Positions 34,501 to 46,912 of a DNA stretch of 64,000 bases are shown here, piece by piece. A program made the position numbers and the translations under genes. Source of the DNA: Raphanus sativus (lineage: Eukaryota > Streptophyta > Magnoliopsida > Brassicales > Brassicaceae); the NCBI RefSeq assembly GCF_000801105.2, contig NC_079517.1, positions 16,430,001-16,494,000 of the forward strand. The letters are read 5' to 3'. The number at the start of each line of letters is the position of its first letter. Positions within the stretch are counted from its first letter, which is position 1. The notes beneath the pieces are model-generated. The model did not search any database. It was not told the origin of the DNA and saw only the letters and a list, made by a program, of their open reading frames with translations.

Positions 34501-37495
34501 ATTTGAAGATCTTGCGACTGAAGTTCTTGTTCATCCCTATCTTTCTGGACATAGCAATCTGTGTTTGTTAAATATTCATGCAACTCACCCATATTACGTT
34601 CATCACATGGATGCTGCATCTTGTTAAGCTTATTTCTTATATTCCATCTTCTATGTAGGCTGCGTGGGTTGCAGGGCAGTACGCCAACATTAATTTCTCA
34701 GACCAAACCAACTTCTCTAAGGCATTGCATTGTGTTATCTCTGGAATGCGTGATCCAGAACTTCCTGTTCGGGTGGACTCAGTTTTTGCTTTGCGTTCAT
34801 TCATTGAAGCCTGCAAAAGTAAGTATTTGGCACCACCAGAAAAATAGGTTTCTGTCTCTTAAGATTTCCCCGGCCTTCACGGTCTTCGGACATTTTGTAT
34901 GTAACATCCATTAGTATTTAATACAAATGTATCTGTCCTGCAGATTTAGATGAGATCCGCCCAGTTCTGCCCCAACTTCTTGACGGTACACTTTTATAAT
35001 GATTTTGCTGATAGTTATAGTTGCCTCACATTTCTATTCATTCCAAAGGTTAAACCTAACATCATGTTAATCTACTGAAATAATCGTCATGGACTTGTGC
35101 TTTGCAGAATTTTTCAAGCTAATGAATGAAGTTGAAAACGAAGATCTTGCTTTTACGTTAGAAACTATCGTGTATAAGTTTGGAGAGGAGATTTCTCCTT
35201 ATGCTCTGGGTTTGTGCCAGAACTTGGTAAGATAGTATTTTTGTTGTGCCCCCATTTTGAGTATTAATTTTCGATTAGCATTATTAACCCCGTTCTCGTG
35301 AATAAACTTCCAGGCCAGTGCATTCTGGAGGTGTATCGACAGTGACAACGGTGATGATGAAACCGATGATTCTGGGGCATTGGCTGCAGTGGGATGTCTC
35401 CGTGCCATCAGTACGATTCTTGAATCTATCAGTAGTCTCCCTCATCTCTATGGTCAGATTGAACCACAGTTGCTGCCAATAATGCGGAAAATGCTGACAA
35501 CCGATGGTCAAGGTATTCATAATGTTTTAGAAACCCACATATATTTGGAGTTGTTAGTTATTTATTGGGTTCCTTTGAATGTGTTATATTGGATCCGTTG
35601 GGGTTTATGTATTTTGTAGATCTTGATCTGAACGTGGTGATTCATCCTTTTTTATGACCAGATGTGTTTGAAGAGGTTCTTGAGATCGTCTCATATATTA
35701 CTACCTTTTCACCTACGATATCACTGGAAATGTGGAGTCTATGGCCTTTAATGATGCAAACACTCGTGGATTGGGCTATTGACTTCTTCCCAAGTATGAC
35801 ACTTGTTTGTTTTTTTCTTTTTAATGAAGCTTCATTCATTTCTCTTATTTTTGGCCTTTTTGTTTGATCGTTCTTTTGAATTTCATTAGATATATTGGTC
35901 CCTCTGCACAACTACATAACCAGAGGGACTGAGCGTTATCTCACTTGCAAGGAACCAGATTACCAGCAAAGTCTTTGGAGTGTGGTCTCTTTGGTAAGCT
36001 CACTATCCATTTACTCATAAATAAATGAAACAGTTGATACTGTCGTCGTTTTCATTCCGGTCATACGCATGTGTTAATTGATTATTTTGTTAATTCTTTC
36101 TCATGACAGTTTATGGCGAACAAAAATATTGATGATAGTGACCTAGTGCCAGCTCCGAAGCTCATAGGGATTGTGCTTCAGACTTGTAAGGGCCAGGTGG
36201 ATCAGTGGGTGGAGCCTTACCTGAGAATCACATTAGATCGGCTACGAGGTGCTGAGAAATCGTCCTTCAAGTGTCTTCTGATTGAAGTGGTAAGCAAAGT
36301 AGCTGTAGTTAAAGTATGTTTCATAGAATTAATTGCTGCTTTTGCTGAGAAACCTCTCACAGATTGAAGCTAGGTTGTTTTATTTCCTGATTGGTTAGCA
36401 ATAACCAATGAATTTATTGCTCTGACACCCTTTGGGCAGATTGCAAATACCTTTTACTACAATGCCCCTTTGGCACTTGGTATACTTCAACGCTTCGGTG
36501 TTGCAACGGAAATTTTGACTATATGGCTGCGCATGCTGCAAGAAAAGAAGAAGAGTGGTGTACATGCTAACTTCAAGAGGTGGGTGAATCTAATCTGTGT
36601 AACTTCTTATCTCTCTATCTTCTCTTCACATCACAATCTTTCTTGCTTCTCATGCAGAGAACATGGTAAGAAAGTTTGCATATTGGGTTTGACATCACTT
36701 CTCTGTCTTCCTGCTGGTCAATTACCTGGAGAAGTATTGCCACCCGTATTCAGGGCTCTTCTCGAGCTTTTAGTGGCATACAAGGATCAGCTTGCTGGTT
36801 AGTAGTGCTTTTTTCACCGTTTCTAATTTTCCTTAATAACAAAGCTTCACTGATATTCCGCTAATGAACATGTATAACAGAAGCTGCGAAGGCAGAAGAG
36901 GAAGAAGATGAAGATGACGACAACATGGATGACTTTCAGACAGATGATGAAGATGATGACGGAGATGATGAGAATGCAGATGAAACTGATGGAAGTACAC
37001 TCCACAAATTAGCAGCACAGGTTTATCTTCTTATAACCCCCTAAGACCTAAAGCCTCTCAAGTATTGAAAAAGGTATATCACTTTGCTTGTAAGTATAGC
37101 TCACCAAGGTTGTTGCTGTATTATTAGGCAAAAGACTTCCGCTCTTACAGCGACGATGATGACTACTCGGATGATGATTTTAGCGACGACGAAGAATTAG
37201 ACACTGCAATTGATGAAGTCGATCCTTTCATACTCTTCATGGATGCAGTCACAGGTACAAGAGCTTTGTCATGTATATATTGATATATGTATATTAATTT
37301 ATCTTCTGATTTTAACTTTAATTCTTATTAGCAATGCAAGCATCGGATTCGCTCAGGTTCCAAAGCCTTACGCAGACACTAGACCCGCACTACCAAGGAC
37401 TCGCAAACAATATCGCTCAGCACACTGAGCAGAGAAGAACTGAGATTCAGAAAGAGCAACTTGAGAAGCAATCTTCCACAACAGTTGCTTCCTGA
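31519..37495 (+). CDS. Importin-beta family protein (IPO7/IPO8-like, SAD2-related)
   Basis: Nuclear import receptor built of HEAT repeats. It binds Ran-GTP and carries cargo through nuclear pores. Twenty-two exons join in phase, from 31519-31617 to 37332-37495, giving 1029 aa. The N-terminal importin-beta domain is visible ([20 protein letters not shown], then [15 protein letters not shown]). Middle landmarks are [32 protein letters not shown] and [20 protein letters not shown]. The C-terminal acidic patch ([20 protein letters not shown], exon 20) is typical of the IPO7/8 type. It corresponds to Arabidopsis At3g59020, a paralogue of SAD2/EMA1. No lesions are seen. Part of its 3' end (exon 19, the start of exon 20 and the 3' flank) was copied downstream at 51392 and 54498. 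Confidence 0.96.
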
Positions 37496-38722
37496 TTTCT
37501 TCATGGACTCAGTCCTTGAAAAAAGCCAATCGAAGCAGCTCTCATTCTATATCCCTTTTGGCTGCATGTAAAGCCTTTTTATCCTACAGAAAAAGTAGAG
37601 AGGCTTTATCTAGGTGAGTCTGGTCGACTCTCAATCACTCATCATCATCATCATCAGCATCATCATCATGTCTCAGAGATACCAGTCTCTGCCATCTCCA
37701 GTTTTGCATTTCATCATCATTTTCTTTTTGGCTTTTATCATCCAATAGACCAAAACAAAAGACCAAATCCTTTTTCGATTTTTTTTTTCATTTTCAGACG
37801 GAACAGATAAAACCCTCTGGAGGGGTTTCTATGTTCTCCTATTGGGATTGGAGGCATATATTAAGAAAGAATAAAATCATTGTTTGTTCGTTTATTTTTC
37901 ATTTGTTTTTGTCACATTCACTAGTCTTTATTGATTTCAAATTCAAATGGAAAATGGAAGATTTCCCTTAGTTGATCTGTTAACTGAGAGCTTGACTGGT
38001 CTTCATATGTTTTGCGTTGGCTATAATTTTAGTTATTTATTTGTAAAAATTTTAAAGCTAAAATATAAATGTGTTAGGCATTTTGCTTTCTGAAGTTTAA
38101 AAGGAAAAATAAATCTATAGTTTTAATTTCTTTTTTTATAGAGTATGTATGGTTGGAAAAGATTTGTGATTTAGAAAAATATTTGGATGTGGAAATCACC
38201 ACCTGAATCAAATGATCAATTTTCTTCCTGGTATGTGGAAGATGTGAACTGGTCAAACGATCACTTTGCTTATTGGTTCAAAACCGGTCCAAAGCAAAAT
38301 CAATTGAAGTCTATAAAAGTTAATTTGGTCGCCAGTACCATAAACAAGTCTCAGGAAACCATCGACTAAAAATCGGTTAGCAGTTTAAGATAAACCATAG
38401 TTTTAAACCGTTGGCATTTATTGGTAAACCAAACATATTAACACTAGACCAGACTAGCCTTGTCTGTCTTCATTACCGAAACCTTTCAAATCCCATCTGC
38501 TCTCTTCTCAGTTCTCACTGGATGCACTGCACTGAAAATCCCTAAATGTTAGTGTTCAAAGTTTCCTCCTTTTTGTTAGATATCTACTTGCGTTGTCAAT
38601 TGCGTTTCCCCCTGTTTGTGGTATCTTTCTCTGTTTTTATGGTCATCATCGTATCTCTAATGTTCCGAGTTAGTTTGAGCTTTGTCTACTTTAACATACC
38701 TCCTCTTTTTCGTGCAGACAAG
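37496..38722. other. Importin 3' UTR and F-box copy 1 upstream region
   Basis: No gene. The stretch 37540-37860 (containing GGCTGCATGTAAAGCC and CCTCTGGAGGGGTTTC) is the importin 3' flank and recurs at 54498-54780. The stretch 38180-38720 (GAATCAAATGATC, GGTTCAAAACCGGTCC, the leader ending TTTCGTGCAG-like) recurs upstream of the other F-box copies, so it belongs to the duplicated unit. A 5' UTR intron acceptor (CGTGCAG at 38711-38717) precedes the F-box start. Confidence 0.55.
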
Positions 38723-39748
38723 ATGGATCACATTAGCAATCTACCAGACGGGGTTCTTTGTCATATCTTGTCTTTCCTTACGACAAAGGAGGCTGCTTTG
38801 ACATCGATTCTCGCCAAGAGGTGGCTCAACCTTGTCGCGTTTGTACCTTGTCTTACTATCGATGACACTGTGTTCCTGCATCCTGAAAAGGGTAAGCGGG
38901 ATAGGGAAGACATGAGACAGAGCTTCATGAACTTTGTGGAGAGAGTTTTGGCGTTGCAGATTAAGTTTCCCCTAAAGAGATTCTCCCTCAACTGTTTTAC
39001 TGTGGTTGATATGGATCGTGTGGATGGTTGGATTAGCAGTGTGTTAGCTCGTGGTGTTTCGGATCTTGATCTACAGATCATCAACAACGAAGAATTTTAT
39101 CAGCTGTCTCCAAAATGGTTTGAGTGCAGCACACTAGTTAGTCTGAAAATAAGCTTTGGGATTGATATTGGTTGGGTTGCTGGTAGCGTTTCCTTACCGC
39201 TGCTTAAAACGCTGGTTCTTGACTGGGTTATGGTTTCTCCTACCGACTTTGTGACTCTGCTTCATGCTCTGCCTTCTCTTGACGAATTAGTTCTGGTTGA
39301 TGTAATGTGGAAAGATATGGAGGATGTCACAGTGTCAAGTGCAAGCCTCAAGACCCTAACAATAAAGTTAAATGAATGGTTATACGCATTATCATTTGAT
39401 ACACCAAGTCTTGTTCACTTTGAGTACTCTGGTTTAGTTGCATTAGACTATCCAGTAGTTAATATGGGAAACTTGGTTGATGCTCAAATCAACTTTAGTG
39501 AAATCCATATCAAGCAACTTGGAGAACCAGATAATCCCGAAGATGCTCTTCGTTTTAGCAATGTGTCGAAACTCTTTCTTGGCATGCGAAATGTTCCGAA
39601 TCTTAGCTTGCTTCCTATTACTCTTCAGGTCAGGTTTCTAATTCAGTTCCTGGAGCATATGAACAAGAGAAGATCTAGTTTTGAAACATTGATTCCAAAA
39701 ATGTTTTGTTTTGTTTTGTCTTGTCTTGTCTTGCTTTCAGGGGCTTTC

Positions 39749-39753
39749 TATGT
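39749..39753. repeat. Target-site duplication of Athila-like element (left)
   Basis: TATGT, repeated at 46407-46411. In F-box copy 2 the same site reads CTTTCTATGTGCTCTG uninterrupted, confirming the insertion point. Confidence 0.92.
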
Positions 39754-40947
39754 TGATATTCGTGTTTACGCACACCAATTAACCTAATGTGCACACTACC
39801 ACAATCGAATGGTATGTCGATGTAGCACTTTAGGATCGAATCTACAGAGACCAACTCTTACACTTTATTTCTATTGGATCAATACTTAGCTAAAACAAAT
39901 ATGGGGTTTTGATTGATTTGGTAACGTGAGGAACAAGTCAAATAATATAAATGAGAATTCAATTTAAAAAGAAGCCAGGTTAGGATTACTTCATCGGGTG
40001 CTAATACTTGTGAGCCAAACAATTATTCAAGCATAGTTAAGCATAAGTCTAGAACTCGGATCACTCAAGTAGAACAGCCCACTGTCGTGGTACTGCTCTC
40101 TAAGCTGATCGATCGCACCGTCTAACTGTCGTTGAGGTGAGAAGCGATCGCAAGCAATAGAGATCAGGTCCGATAGGTTCACAAAACACCCTAATATCTA
40201 CTTTCGCTGATTAGGGATGCAATGCTCATTCATAATATGTTTAGCAACCTAAGCACTTTTGATGATCAGATTAAACCTATGATCTAACATTAAGCGGCCA
40301 GTTTAATGCAAGCAGTAAGAATGGTTATGAATGAAGACAATCGAGTGATTCACTTATCTATGTTTAGCTCACGAAATCATCACCCTAGAACCCTAGACAA
40401 GCTAGCCGACTACTCAGCCATGACACAAGAGATCAAAGACATGGATACTGAATAATACTTCATAAAAATAACAGAAACAAAGAGAGGGTTCAGGATAATC
40501 TTCTCTATGGAGAGAGAGATGGAGCCTTCTCCCTTTATAATAAGCAATTCCAATAAATCTCAAAGTCTCCAATGGTTTCTTGTGTCTAGAATAGCGTAGA
40601 ATGATGTAGAAAAATAGAAAAAGAAGTTATATCAAAAGCCACAGGCGGCCAGAGAGAAAAAGAGGATAATTAGGGCAAATCCCGAGATGTTGTATTTTCC
40701 TTATTCGTCGGGAACAACCGCGGGATCACTCCGTCTGCTTGTTCCGCTTGATCGGGAACAGTCATCAGACTGTTCTGCGTGAAAATCACCAAACTGCACT
40801 GTTTTCTGCTTCTTTTGTTCCAGCAGGTCCATCTCCCATCCAGTGCAACTCCAGACCTGTAATGACTCGAAAAGGACTAGAAAGACTCGATAAAGACTTG
40901 AAAATTAGAAAACATATATACAATGATGTATAAAACACCATATATCA
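39754..40947 (-). repeat. LTR of Athila-like element (3' LTR of the minus-strand element)
   Basis: Starts TGATATTCGTGTTTACGCAC and ends CACCATATATCA. Same sequence as 45209-46406 apart from scattered substitutions and small indels. Confidence 0.92.
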
Positions 40948-42803
40948 ATTCCCCCAGACTTAGATCCTTGTTTGTCCTCGAACAAGTCCAAGTATCAAGA
41001 ACAGGAAGAAAGGTTTGAAAGTGTGGGAACTCTCCTATTCTCAGCAACCATACCTTAACCACGAATCTCTGAACCATACAAGCAGTAAACTAGGACAACA
41101 CACCCTTACCAGAACCCCACTGACTGCTGTTCGAAAATCGGCTCCATACTCTACATCTCAAACCTGAAAAAGCAACACTATCGAGACAGAACTCCCTACA
41201 TTCATTTAAGAGCAGCGTGAGCTTCTCATCACATGCACTATTCAGGGTAGACGGGCTAGGTGTGGAACAGGCTAATTTTATGGTGGAGCTAAAGAGTGTT
41301 TAGGGGCTACCAACTTTTCGTAGTGGATGCAGGATATCGCGCAAAATAGTCGTGAGGACGGCTCCATTGATGTCCACAGTCCCTTACTCGTTTTGGTATC
41401 TCAGGAGCGACTGTTCTTTTCGTTCGGGAACAATCATCAGACTGCTCCGCTCATCTGTCTGCTCCTCATCCCTTCAAATTGATACCTACTCTTCTGCTCG
41501 ACCTTTCCAGTGGCTCATGTATCCTGAATTCTTCTCCTTCTCCATCACCATATGCTAAACAAAATGAAAAAAAAAAAAATTATATATATATATATATATA
41601 TATTTTTATTATTTTTTTACAAGTACAAAAAGAGATGGTGAAGTGACGAAGAAGGAGGTAACATGTGATGTCAAGGATGCCACTGGTGGTTTTGATTCAA
41701 ATCATTCTGGTTCTCCACCCATGTTCTTGAACAGCTCATTGGTTATGGAGTGGTTGCTCCCTTAATCTGCTTGTTCTCCTTCTGGCTGAATCTGCGCAGC
41801 AGTAACGAGTAAGAGGCTGCGTCGATCCTTTTCTCTCCGACCTTTTTGCACATATCTGCACATATAACACTGAAAAACAAATGCATGAAGGTGGAATAAA
41901 GGCTAAGGTTCAGGGTGGGAACTAGCTAAAGATGAGCTAGCCACTCAGGAACAACAAGATGGATAGAAAGAATAAGAAGTCCTGAGTGTAGTTCTCGTTT
42001 CCCTGATCTAGTGCCCATAACAAGAAGAATTTCAGTCAAGATTAGGTTCAAGTTATTTGGAGTTAAGTCTACCCAGTGTAACCTGATCGGCTGAGAACTT
42101 CTGGAGAATCAAGTGAGATATGTCAGGGTGTTCCGGGTCCACATGTGTGTCTTTCGCCACTGCTAAGGTCACTGAATAAGACAACTAAAGCACGAGGTGG
42201 TTAGTGATCAACACAGAATAAGGTCTTAATTCCCACAAAACTTTGACTGACTCGATCCTAAAACTGACTCAAACTGACTCAAGAGAAAAACAAAAGAAAG
42301 AAACGAGTTAGTAAACGACGAAGACCCTCCCCCAGACTTACTTCACAACGTCTCGGTGTGAAAATAAATCAGAGAGAAGGTAAAAACAAGAATTTACAAT
42401 TTTTTTGGTCGAGATACTTACCTGGAGCGGGTGCTCCAAAAAATTCTGGGTGTTCTGTCGCCAGATTTTCACCTGGAATGGTTGTTCTTGGCTCCTGAGA
42501 ACAGGGAGCTCCGTTTCTGCAACCCAGAATTTTTCGAAGTATCTCGAATTTTTCCTGTTTTTGACCTGAAACTCAATAAACTAAAACGAAAATAAGCAAA
42601 CAAAAACAAAACCAAATTATATTTACACTTACCAGTGGGTTGCCTCCCACCAAGCGCTTGGTTAAAGTCACTAGCTTGACTTGGTGACAGGGATCAGTCG
42701 GGTTGAGCATGAGGGCTTGTTCCAAAACAAGCTCCACAATCAGACATGTTCAGCTTCAAAACTCTGCTCAACAACCCTTTCACAGCAGCTTCTCCTTTCT
42801 CTT
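40948..42803 (-). other. Non-coding internal part of the Athila-like element
   Basis: Lies between the polypurine tract (40948-40960) and the gag-protease region, where an autonomous element would carry pol further downstream of gag. No long reading frame, but a (TA)n tract at about 41580-41603. Pol appears deleted rather than merely mutated. Confidence 0.6.
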
Positions 42804-44300
42804 TCAGCTCATCTGTGAGAATAACTCTGACTTGGAGAAAGGTTTAGAGGTATCCTTGCACTTTACCTCATATTCAATGGATTTCTCATCACACCAGTGA
42901 GGTGTCAAAGTCATAGTAGGATCTCCTTTGACCCTTTTCTTCTGGACTTTCTCTTTCACCCTTGCATTCCCACTGAGTTTCTTGGTATCATTGTGAGGAT
43001 CTCCATTCAGAACTTCCTTGAACTCACTGTTTTTACCAAGCTCCTTCCTTGGAACAACCTTCAGCTTTTCTCCACAGAACACTGAGATGCAAGAGGCGTG
43101 TAGTTTCTGAAATCTGGTGGGAACAGCCTGATAGAAGACATTCTTGTTGATGTGGGAGAAGGAGACTCTCTTATTAGGCATATCAACGATCGCTCCCACT
43201 GTAGCCATAAATGTCCTTCCTAAGATCAAAGGCATCTCATGATCCTTGTTCATCTCAACAACCTGAAATTCAGTATGGAGAACACAGTCCCCAACTTGGA
43301 CAGGAAGGTTGCGAATAGTGCTATAAGGAACTGCTCTGGAAGAGTTTGCAAAAGTCAGAGTCACCTTAGAAGGCTCAACATCAGCAATGCCTAACTTGTC
43401 TACAATCGCCTTTGAGACAAGATTCACACAAAATCCAGAGTCACAAAGAGCTTCCTCAAATTCTACTTCAGCAATAGAACATGGAAAAGCAAATTTTCCA
43501 GGATCATCAACCTTAGGCAACACCTTCAGGTGTCTAGGTGGAATCGGATAGGGAACCTTAGGAACATAGACTCGCACTGGTGGAATATCAGTAGATCTGT
43601 CAGGAGCGGGAGCAGTCGTGGGGGCAGTCGCGGGAGCAGTCGTGGGAGCAGTCGCGGGAGCAGTCGCGGGAGCAGTCGCGGGAGCAGTCGCGGGAGCAGT
43701 CACTCTAGAGCTAGCAGACTGCACTGTTCTCTGTTCTGCGCCCATAACCGTCTCAGCGAACAGTTGTTTCGCTTGTTTTTCCTCAGATTTTTCACGTCTC
43801 TGCTCGGTTGCATTACAGTGCTCAACCCTAGGATTCATCACACTTTTTCCACGAATGATCTCTTGCTGTCTTTTAACAGTTTCAGCAGTTTGAGCGAGCT
43901 GAACATCAATCCTCTTTATGTGGTTGCTCACAGTATCATATTTTGAATTCAGCTCAGTGAACATGCTGTCCATCCTGGTATTGATGTCTGCGGTAACCTG
44001 ATTCAGTGCCTTGACCTGAAGCTGCTGGCTCTGGAGCATCTGCTGCATCATAATGTTCAGATTTTTCAGATCATCTGGCGGACTGTTCCCTGCAGTTGGA
44101 GCACTCGCGGCTGGAACATCTTGCTGATTGCTCTGTGGGGTGGTGTTCTGATACCCAGATCCTTGTGCCTGGTTGTTCTGTAGTATTTGATCGACCTTAG
44201 CTGTCAGCTCATCAATTTTTCTAGGTGTGTACACTGTTGACTTCCTTGGAGCGGTTGCTCTCCTGATTCTCATTGGCTGAGCTAGCTGCCATGTTCTCAA
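42804..44300 (-). pseudogene. Athila-like gag C-terminal and aspartic protease region
   Basis: Open frame with no ATG of its own (it begins at a TTG), so it must follow upstream gag, from which it is separated by a frameshift. It contains a coiled, Gln-rich stretch, an Ala-Pro-Thr minisatellite and a retropepsin-like domain. That domain reads FEEALCDSGFCVNLVSKAIV (catalytic DSG), with a later MPLILGRTFMATVGAIVDM strand. In family terms this is the protease that processes gag. It ends before any reverse transcriptase. Confidence 0.75.
43608..43700. repeat. 12-bp minisatellite in the gag-protease region
   Basis: Repeats of GGGAGCAGTCGC and the variant GGGAGCAGTCGT. On the coding strand it encodes an Ala-Thr-Ala-Pro type repeat. 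The variant order suggests recent unit duplication. Confidence 0.9.
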
Positions 44301-44376
44301 TCAGCTTGAGCGCTCCATCAGTGATCTGAGTCATGGAGTCTCCATTGCTCGAAGAGTTTAGAGCACCTTGGTATTT

Positions 44377-45054
44377 CTAGTCCACCCCATCATAGAAAAT
44401 GCCCAGGAGGTAATCATCATCAAATCCATGGTGAGGACATTCTCTCTGGTAGTCATTGAAGCGCTCCCATGCGTCACAAAAAGGCTCATCATGGAGCTGT
44501 CTGAATGAGGTGATCTTGTTCCTCAATGTAGTTGTTCTCGCCTTAGAGTAGAAATGGTTGAGGAACGCTGATCGGACCTGTTCCCACGAAGTGTGAGAGC
44601 CGGTAGGGAGAGAGTTCAACCACCGTGCAGCTTTTCCATCAAGAGAGAATGGGAATAGCATGCACTTGATGTAGTCTGGTGGCACACCATTCGCACGAGT
44701 GAAACTGTAGACTTTTTCGAAATTCTCAATATGCTCCATTGGAATTTCTGCAGAGAGACCAGAGAACACTTTTCGCTGCACCAGATCAATCAGAGCAGGG
44801 TTGATCTCGAAGTACTGCCTGGTGCAGAGTGGAGGAACAATGGCAGAGCGCGTAGTAGGAATGTTCCGCAGAAGGTTTCTCTCCCCGATTGGAACAGTCT
44901 GCGCTGATTGTTCCTGCCGCGCGAGAGCAGCCTGTTGAGCAGATTGTTCTGCAGCTGCTTGCTGAGCTTGGATGGTCTGCTGCATCTGAAGCATCTGCTG
45001 TTGCATCAATTGCATTGCTGCAGCGAGATCATCCTGATGACCGTGATCACCCAT
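44377..45054 (-). pseudogene. Athila-like gag protein, N-terminal part
   Basis: Starts at ATG 45054 (MGDHGHQDDLAAAMQ). A Gln-rich segment is followed by the Retrotrans_gag core: FPFSLDGKAARWLNSLPTG, WEQVRSAFLNHFYSKARTT, then DAWERFNDYQRECPHHGF. It ends FYDGVD-stop, where relatives appear to have a Trp codon, so the TAG is probably a nonsense change. In-frame gag-like sequence continues past it to about 44230, where the frame changes. Confidence 0.75.
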
Positions 45055-45187
45055 GGTGGTGTCAGTAGGCCTTGGCTGTTGTCTGTCCTGATTTTCTAAA
45101 CCTTGCGATCTCCTGCAACAAAGAGAAAAGAGCAAGTTAGAGGTCTTATACTAAATAAATAACCGAAAAATAAAGGTAAAAAGATGG

Positions 45188-45205
45188 TCCCCGGCAACGG
45201 CGCCA
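45188..45205 (-). other. Primer-binding site (tRNA-Asp type)
   Basis: The plus strand reads TCCCCGGCAACGGCGCCA, the 3' end of plant tRNA-Asp, three bases inside the 5' LTR of the minus-strand element. It fixes the element's direction. Confidence 0.85.
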
Positions 45206-45208
45206 AAT

Positions 45209-46406
45209 TGATATTCGTGTTCACGCACACCAATTAACCTAATGTGCACACTACCACAATCGAATGGTATGTCGATGTAGCACTTTAGGATCGAATCCAC
45301 AGAGACCAACTCTTACATTTTATTTCTATTGGATCAATACTTAGCTAAAACAAATATGGGGTTTTGATTGATTTGGTAACGTGGAGGAACAAGTCAAATA
45401 ATATAAATGAGAATTCAATTTAAAAAGAAGCCAGCCTAGGGTTACTTCATCGGGTGCTAATACTTGTGAGCCAAACAATTATTCAAGCATAGTTAAGCAT
45501 AAGTCTAGAACTCGAATCACTCAAGTAGAACAGCCCACTGTCGTGGTACTGCTCTCTAAGCTGATCGATCGCACCGTCTAACTGTCGTTGAGGTGAGAAG
45601 CGATCGCAAGCAATAGAGATCAGGTCCGATAGGTTCACAAAACACCCTAATATCTACTTTCGCTGATTAGGGATGCAATGCTCATTCATAATATGTCTAG
45701 CAACCTAAGCATTTTGATGATCAGATTAAACCTATGATCTAACATTAAGCGGCCAGTTTAATGCAAGCAGTAAGAATGGTTATGAATGAAGACAATCGAG
45801 TGATTCACTTATCTATGTTTAGCTCACGAAATCAGCACCCTAGAACCCTAGACAAGCTAGCCGACTACTCAGCCATGACACAAGAGATCAAAGACATGGA
45901 TACTGAATAATACTTCATAAAAATAACAGAAACAAAGAGAGGGTTCAGGATAATCTTCTCTATGGAGAGAGAGATGGAGCCTTCTCCCTTTACAATAAGC
46001 AATTCCAATAAATCTCAAAGTCTCCAATGGTTTCTTGTGTCTAGAATAGTGTAGAATGATGTAGAAAAATAGAAAAAGAAGTTATATCAAAAGCCACAGA
46101 CGGTCAGAGAGAAAAAGAGGATAATTAGGGCAAATCCCGAGATGTTGTATTTTCCTTATTCGTCGGGAACAACCGCGGGATCACTCCGTCTGCTTGTTCC
46201 GCTTGATCGGGAACAGTCATCAGACTGTTCTGCGTGAAAATCACCAAACTGCACTGTTTTCTGCTTCTTTTGTTCCAGCAGGTCCATCTCCCATCCAGTG
46301 CAACTCCAGACCTGTAATGACTCGAAAAGGACTAGAAAGACTCGATAAAGACTTGAAAACCAATTAGAAAACATATATACAATGATGTATAAAACACCAT
46401 ATATCA
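45209..46406 (-). repeat. LTR of Athila-like element (5' LTR of the minus-strand element)
   Basis: About 1198 bp, TGATATTCG...ATATATCA. It adjoins the tRNA-Asp primer-binding site on the inner side and the TATGT duplication (46407-46411) on the outer side. Confidence 0.92.
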
Positions 46407-46645
46407 TATGTGCTCTGAATCGATGCCAGTGTTCATTAACCTCAAAACATTAACTATTAGGAGTGACGAGAATCGAGGATGGCAAGTGATGCCAGCTCTT
46501 CTAAGGAACTGTCCACATTTAGAAACTCTAGTCATTAAGGTATAATAAAAGCAACTCGTTTTCCAAACATGTACATACAGTTTTAACATTTTTGAATCTT
46601 CTCTTAATGGGTCTCCTTTGTGCCTATAGGGTCTCGTGCACCATG

Positions 46646-46683
46646 TTAGAACCGAGTTCGGCAAATCCCCCCTACACACCAGG
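46646..46683. other. 38-bp insertion in exon 3 of F-box copy 1
   Basis: F-box copies 2 and 3 read directly from GTGCACC-[ca]TG into TGACAGACAA. Copy 1 has 38 extra bases between CACCATG and TGACAGATAA, starting TTAGAACCGAG and ending CACACCAGG. It shifts the frame. No clear target duplication or inverted repeats; it may be filler DNA or a transposon footprint. Confidence 0.75.
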
Positions 46684-46846
46684 TGACAGATAAGTGTGGG
46701 GATGTTTGTGACTGCATTTCTCGGGAGGACAAAGGACTGTCACTAAGACTGTAACATCCCGAGTTGTGATATGTGAAAAAGCTTAAGAGAATTGATTTGG
46801 CTACCTATATCACCAAAGTTGACTTACCTTTTCTGTCACACATCTG

Positions 46847-46912
46847 TTTAGAACTCCAGAGTTAAGCGTGCTTGGGCTGGAGTAGTGAAAGGATGGGTGA
46901 CCTATCGGGAAG
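46847..46912 (+). ncRNA. 5S rRNA-like segment in Cassandra LTR 1
   Basis: Contains GAACTCCAGAGTTAAGCG, GTGCTTGGGCTGGAGTAGT and AGGATGGGTGACCTATCGGG. This matches the 3' half of plant 5S rRNA, including the internal Pol III promoter (A box TTAAGCGTGCTTGGGC, C box GGATGGGTGACC). It is a transposon part, not a functional ribosomal gene. Confidence 0.85.

Larger units (their letters stand above)
39754..46406 (-). mobile_element. Athila-like Ty3/gypsy LTR retrotransposon lacking pol
   Basis: A 6.65-kb minus-strand element inserted in exon 2 of F-box copy 1, with a 5-bp TSD (TATGT). LTRs of about 1194 and 1198 bp start TG and end CA and differ at roughly 15-20 positions by eye. The primer-binding site next to the right LTR matches the tRNA-Asp 3' end. 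A polypurine tract on the minus strand (AGTCTGGGGGAAT) adjoins the left LTR. Inside are a gag region and a retropepsin-like region, but no reverse transcriptase, RNase H or integrase, so it is non-autonomous. Gag type, LTR length and tRNA-Asp primer point to the Athila lineage. Confidence 0.88.

Noticed and set aside
38546..38722. 59-codon N-terminal extension of F-box copy 1
   Set aside because: The other copies start at the conserved MDH(I/V)S after a CGTGCAG acceptor; the extension is 5' UTR or intron.
43530..43946. Plus-strand Ser/Gly/Arg-repeat frame
   Set aside because: Shadow of the gag minisatellite read on the opposite strand.
46847..46912. Genuine 5S rRNA gene
   Set aside because: Only the 3' half of 5S is present, it has substitutions, and it sits inside each LTR; it is a transposon component.
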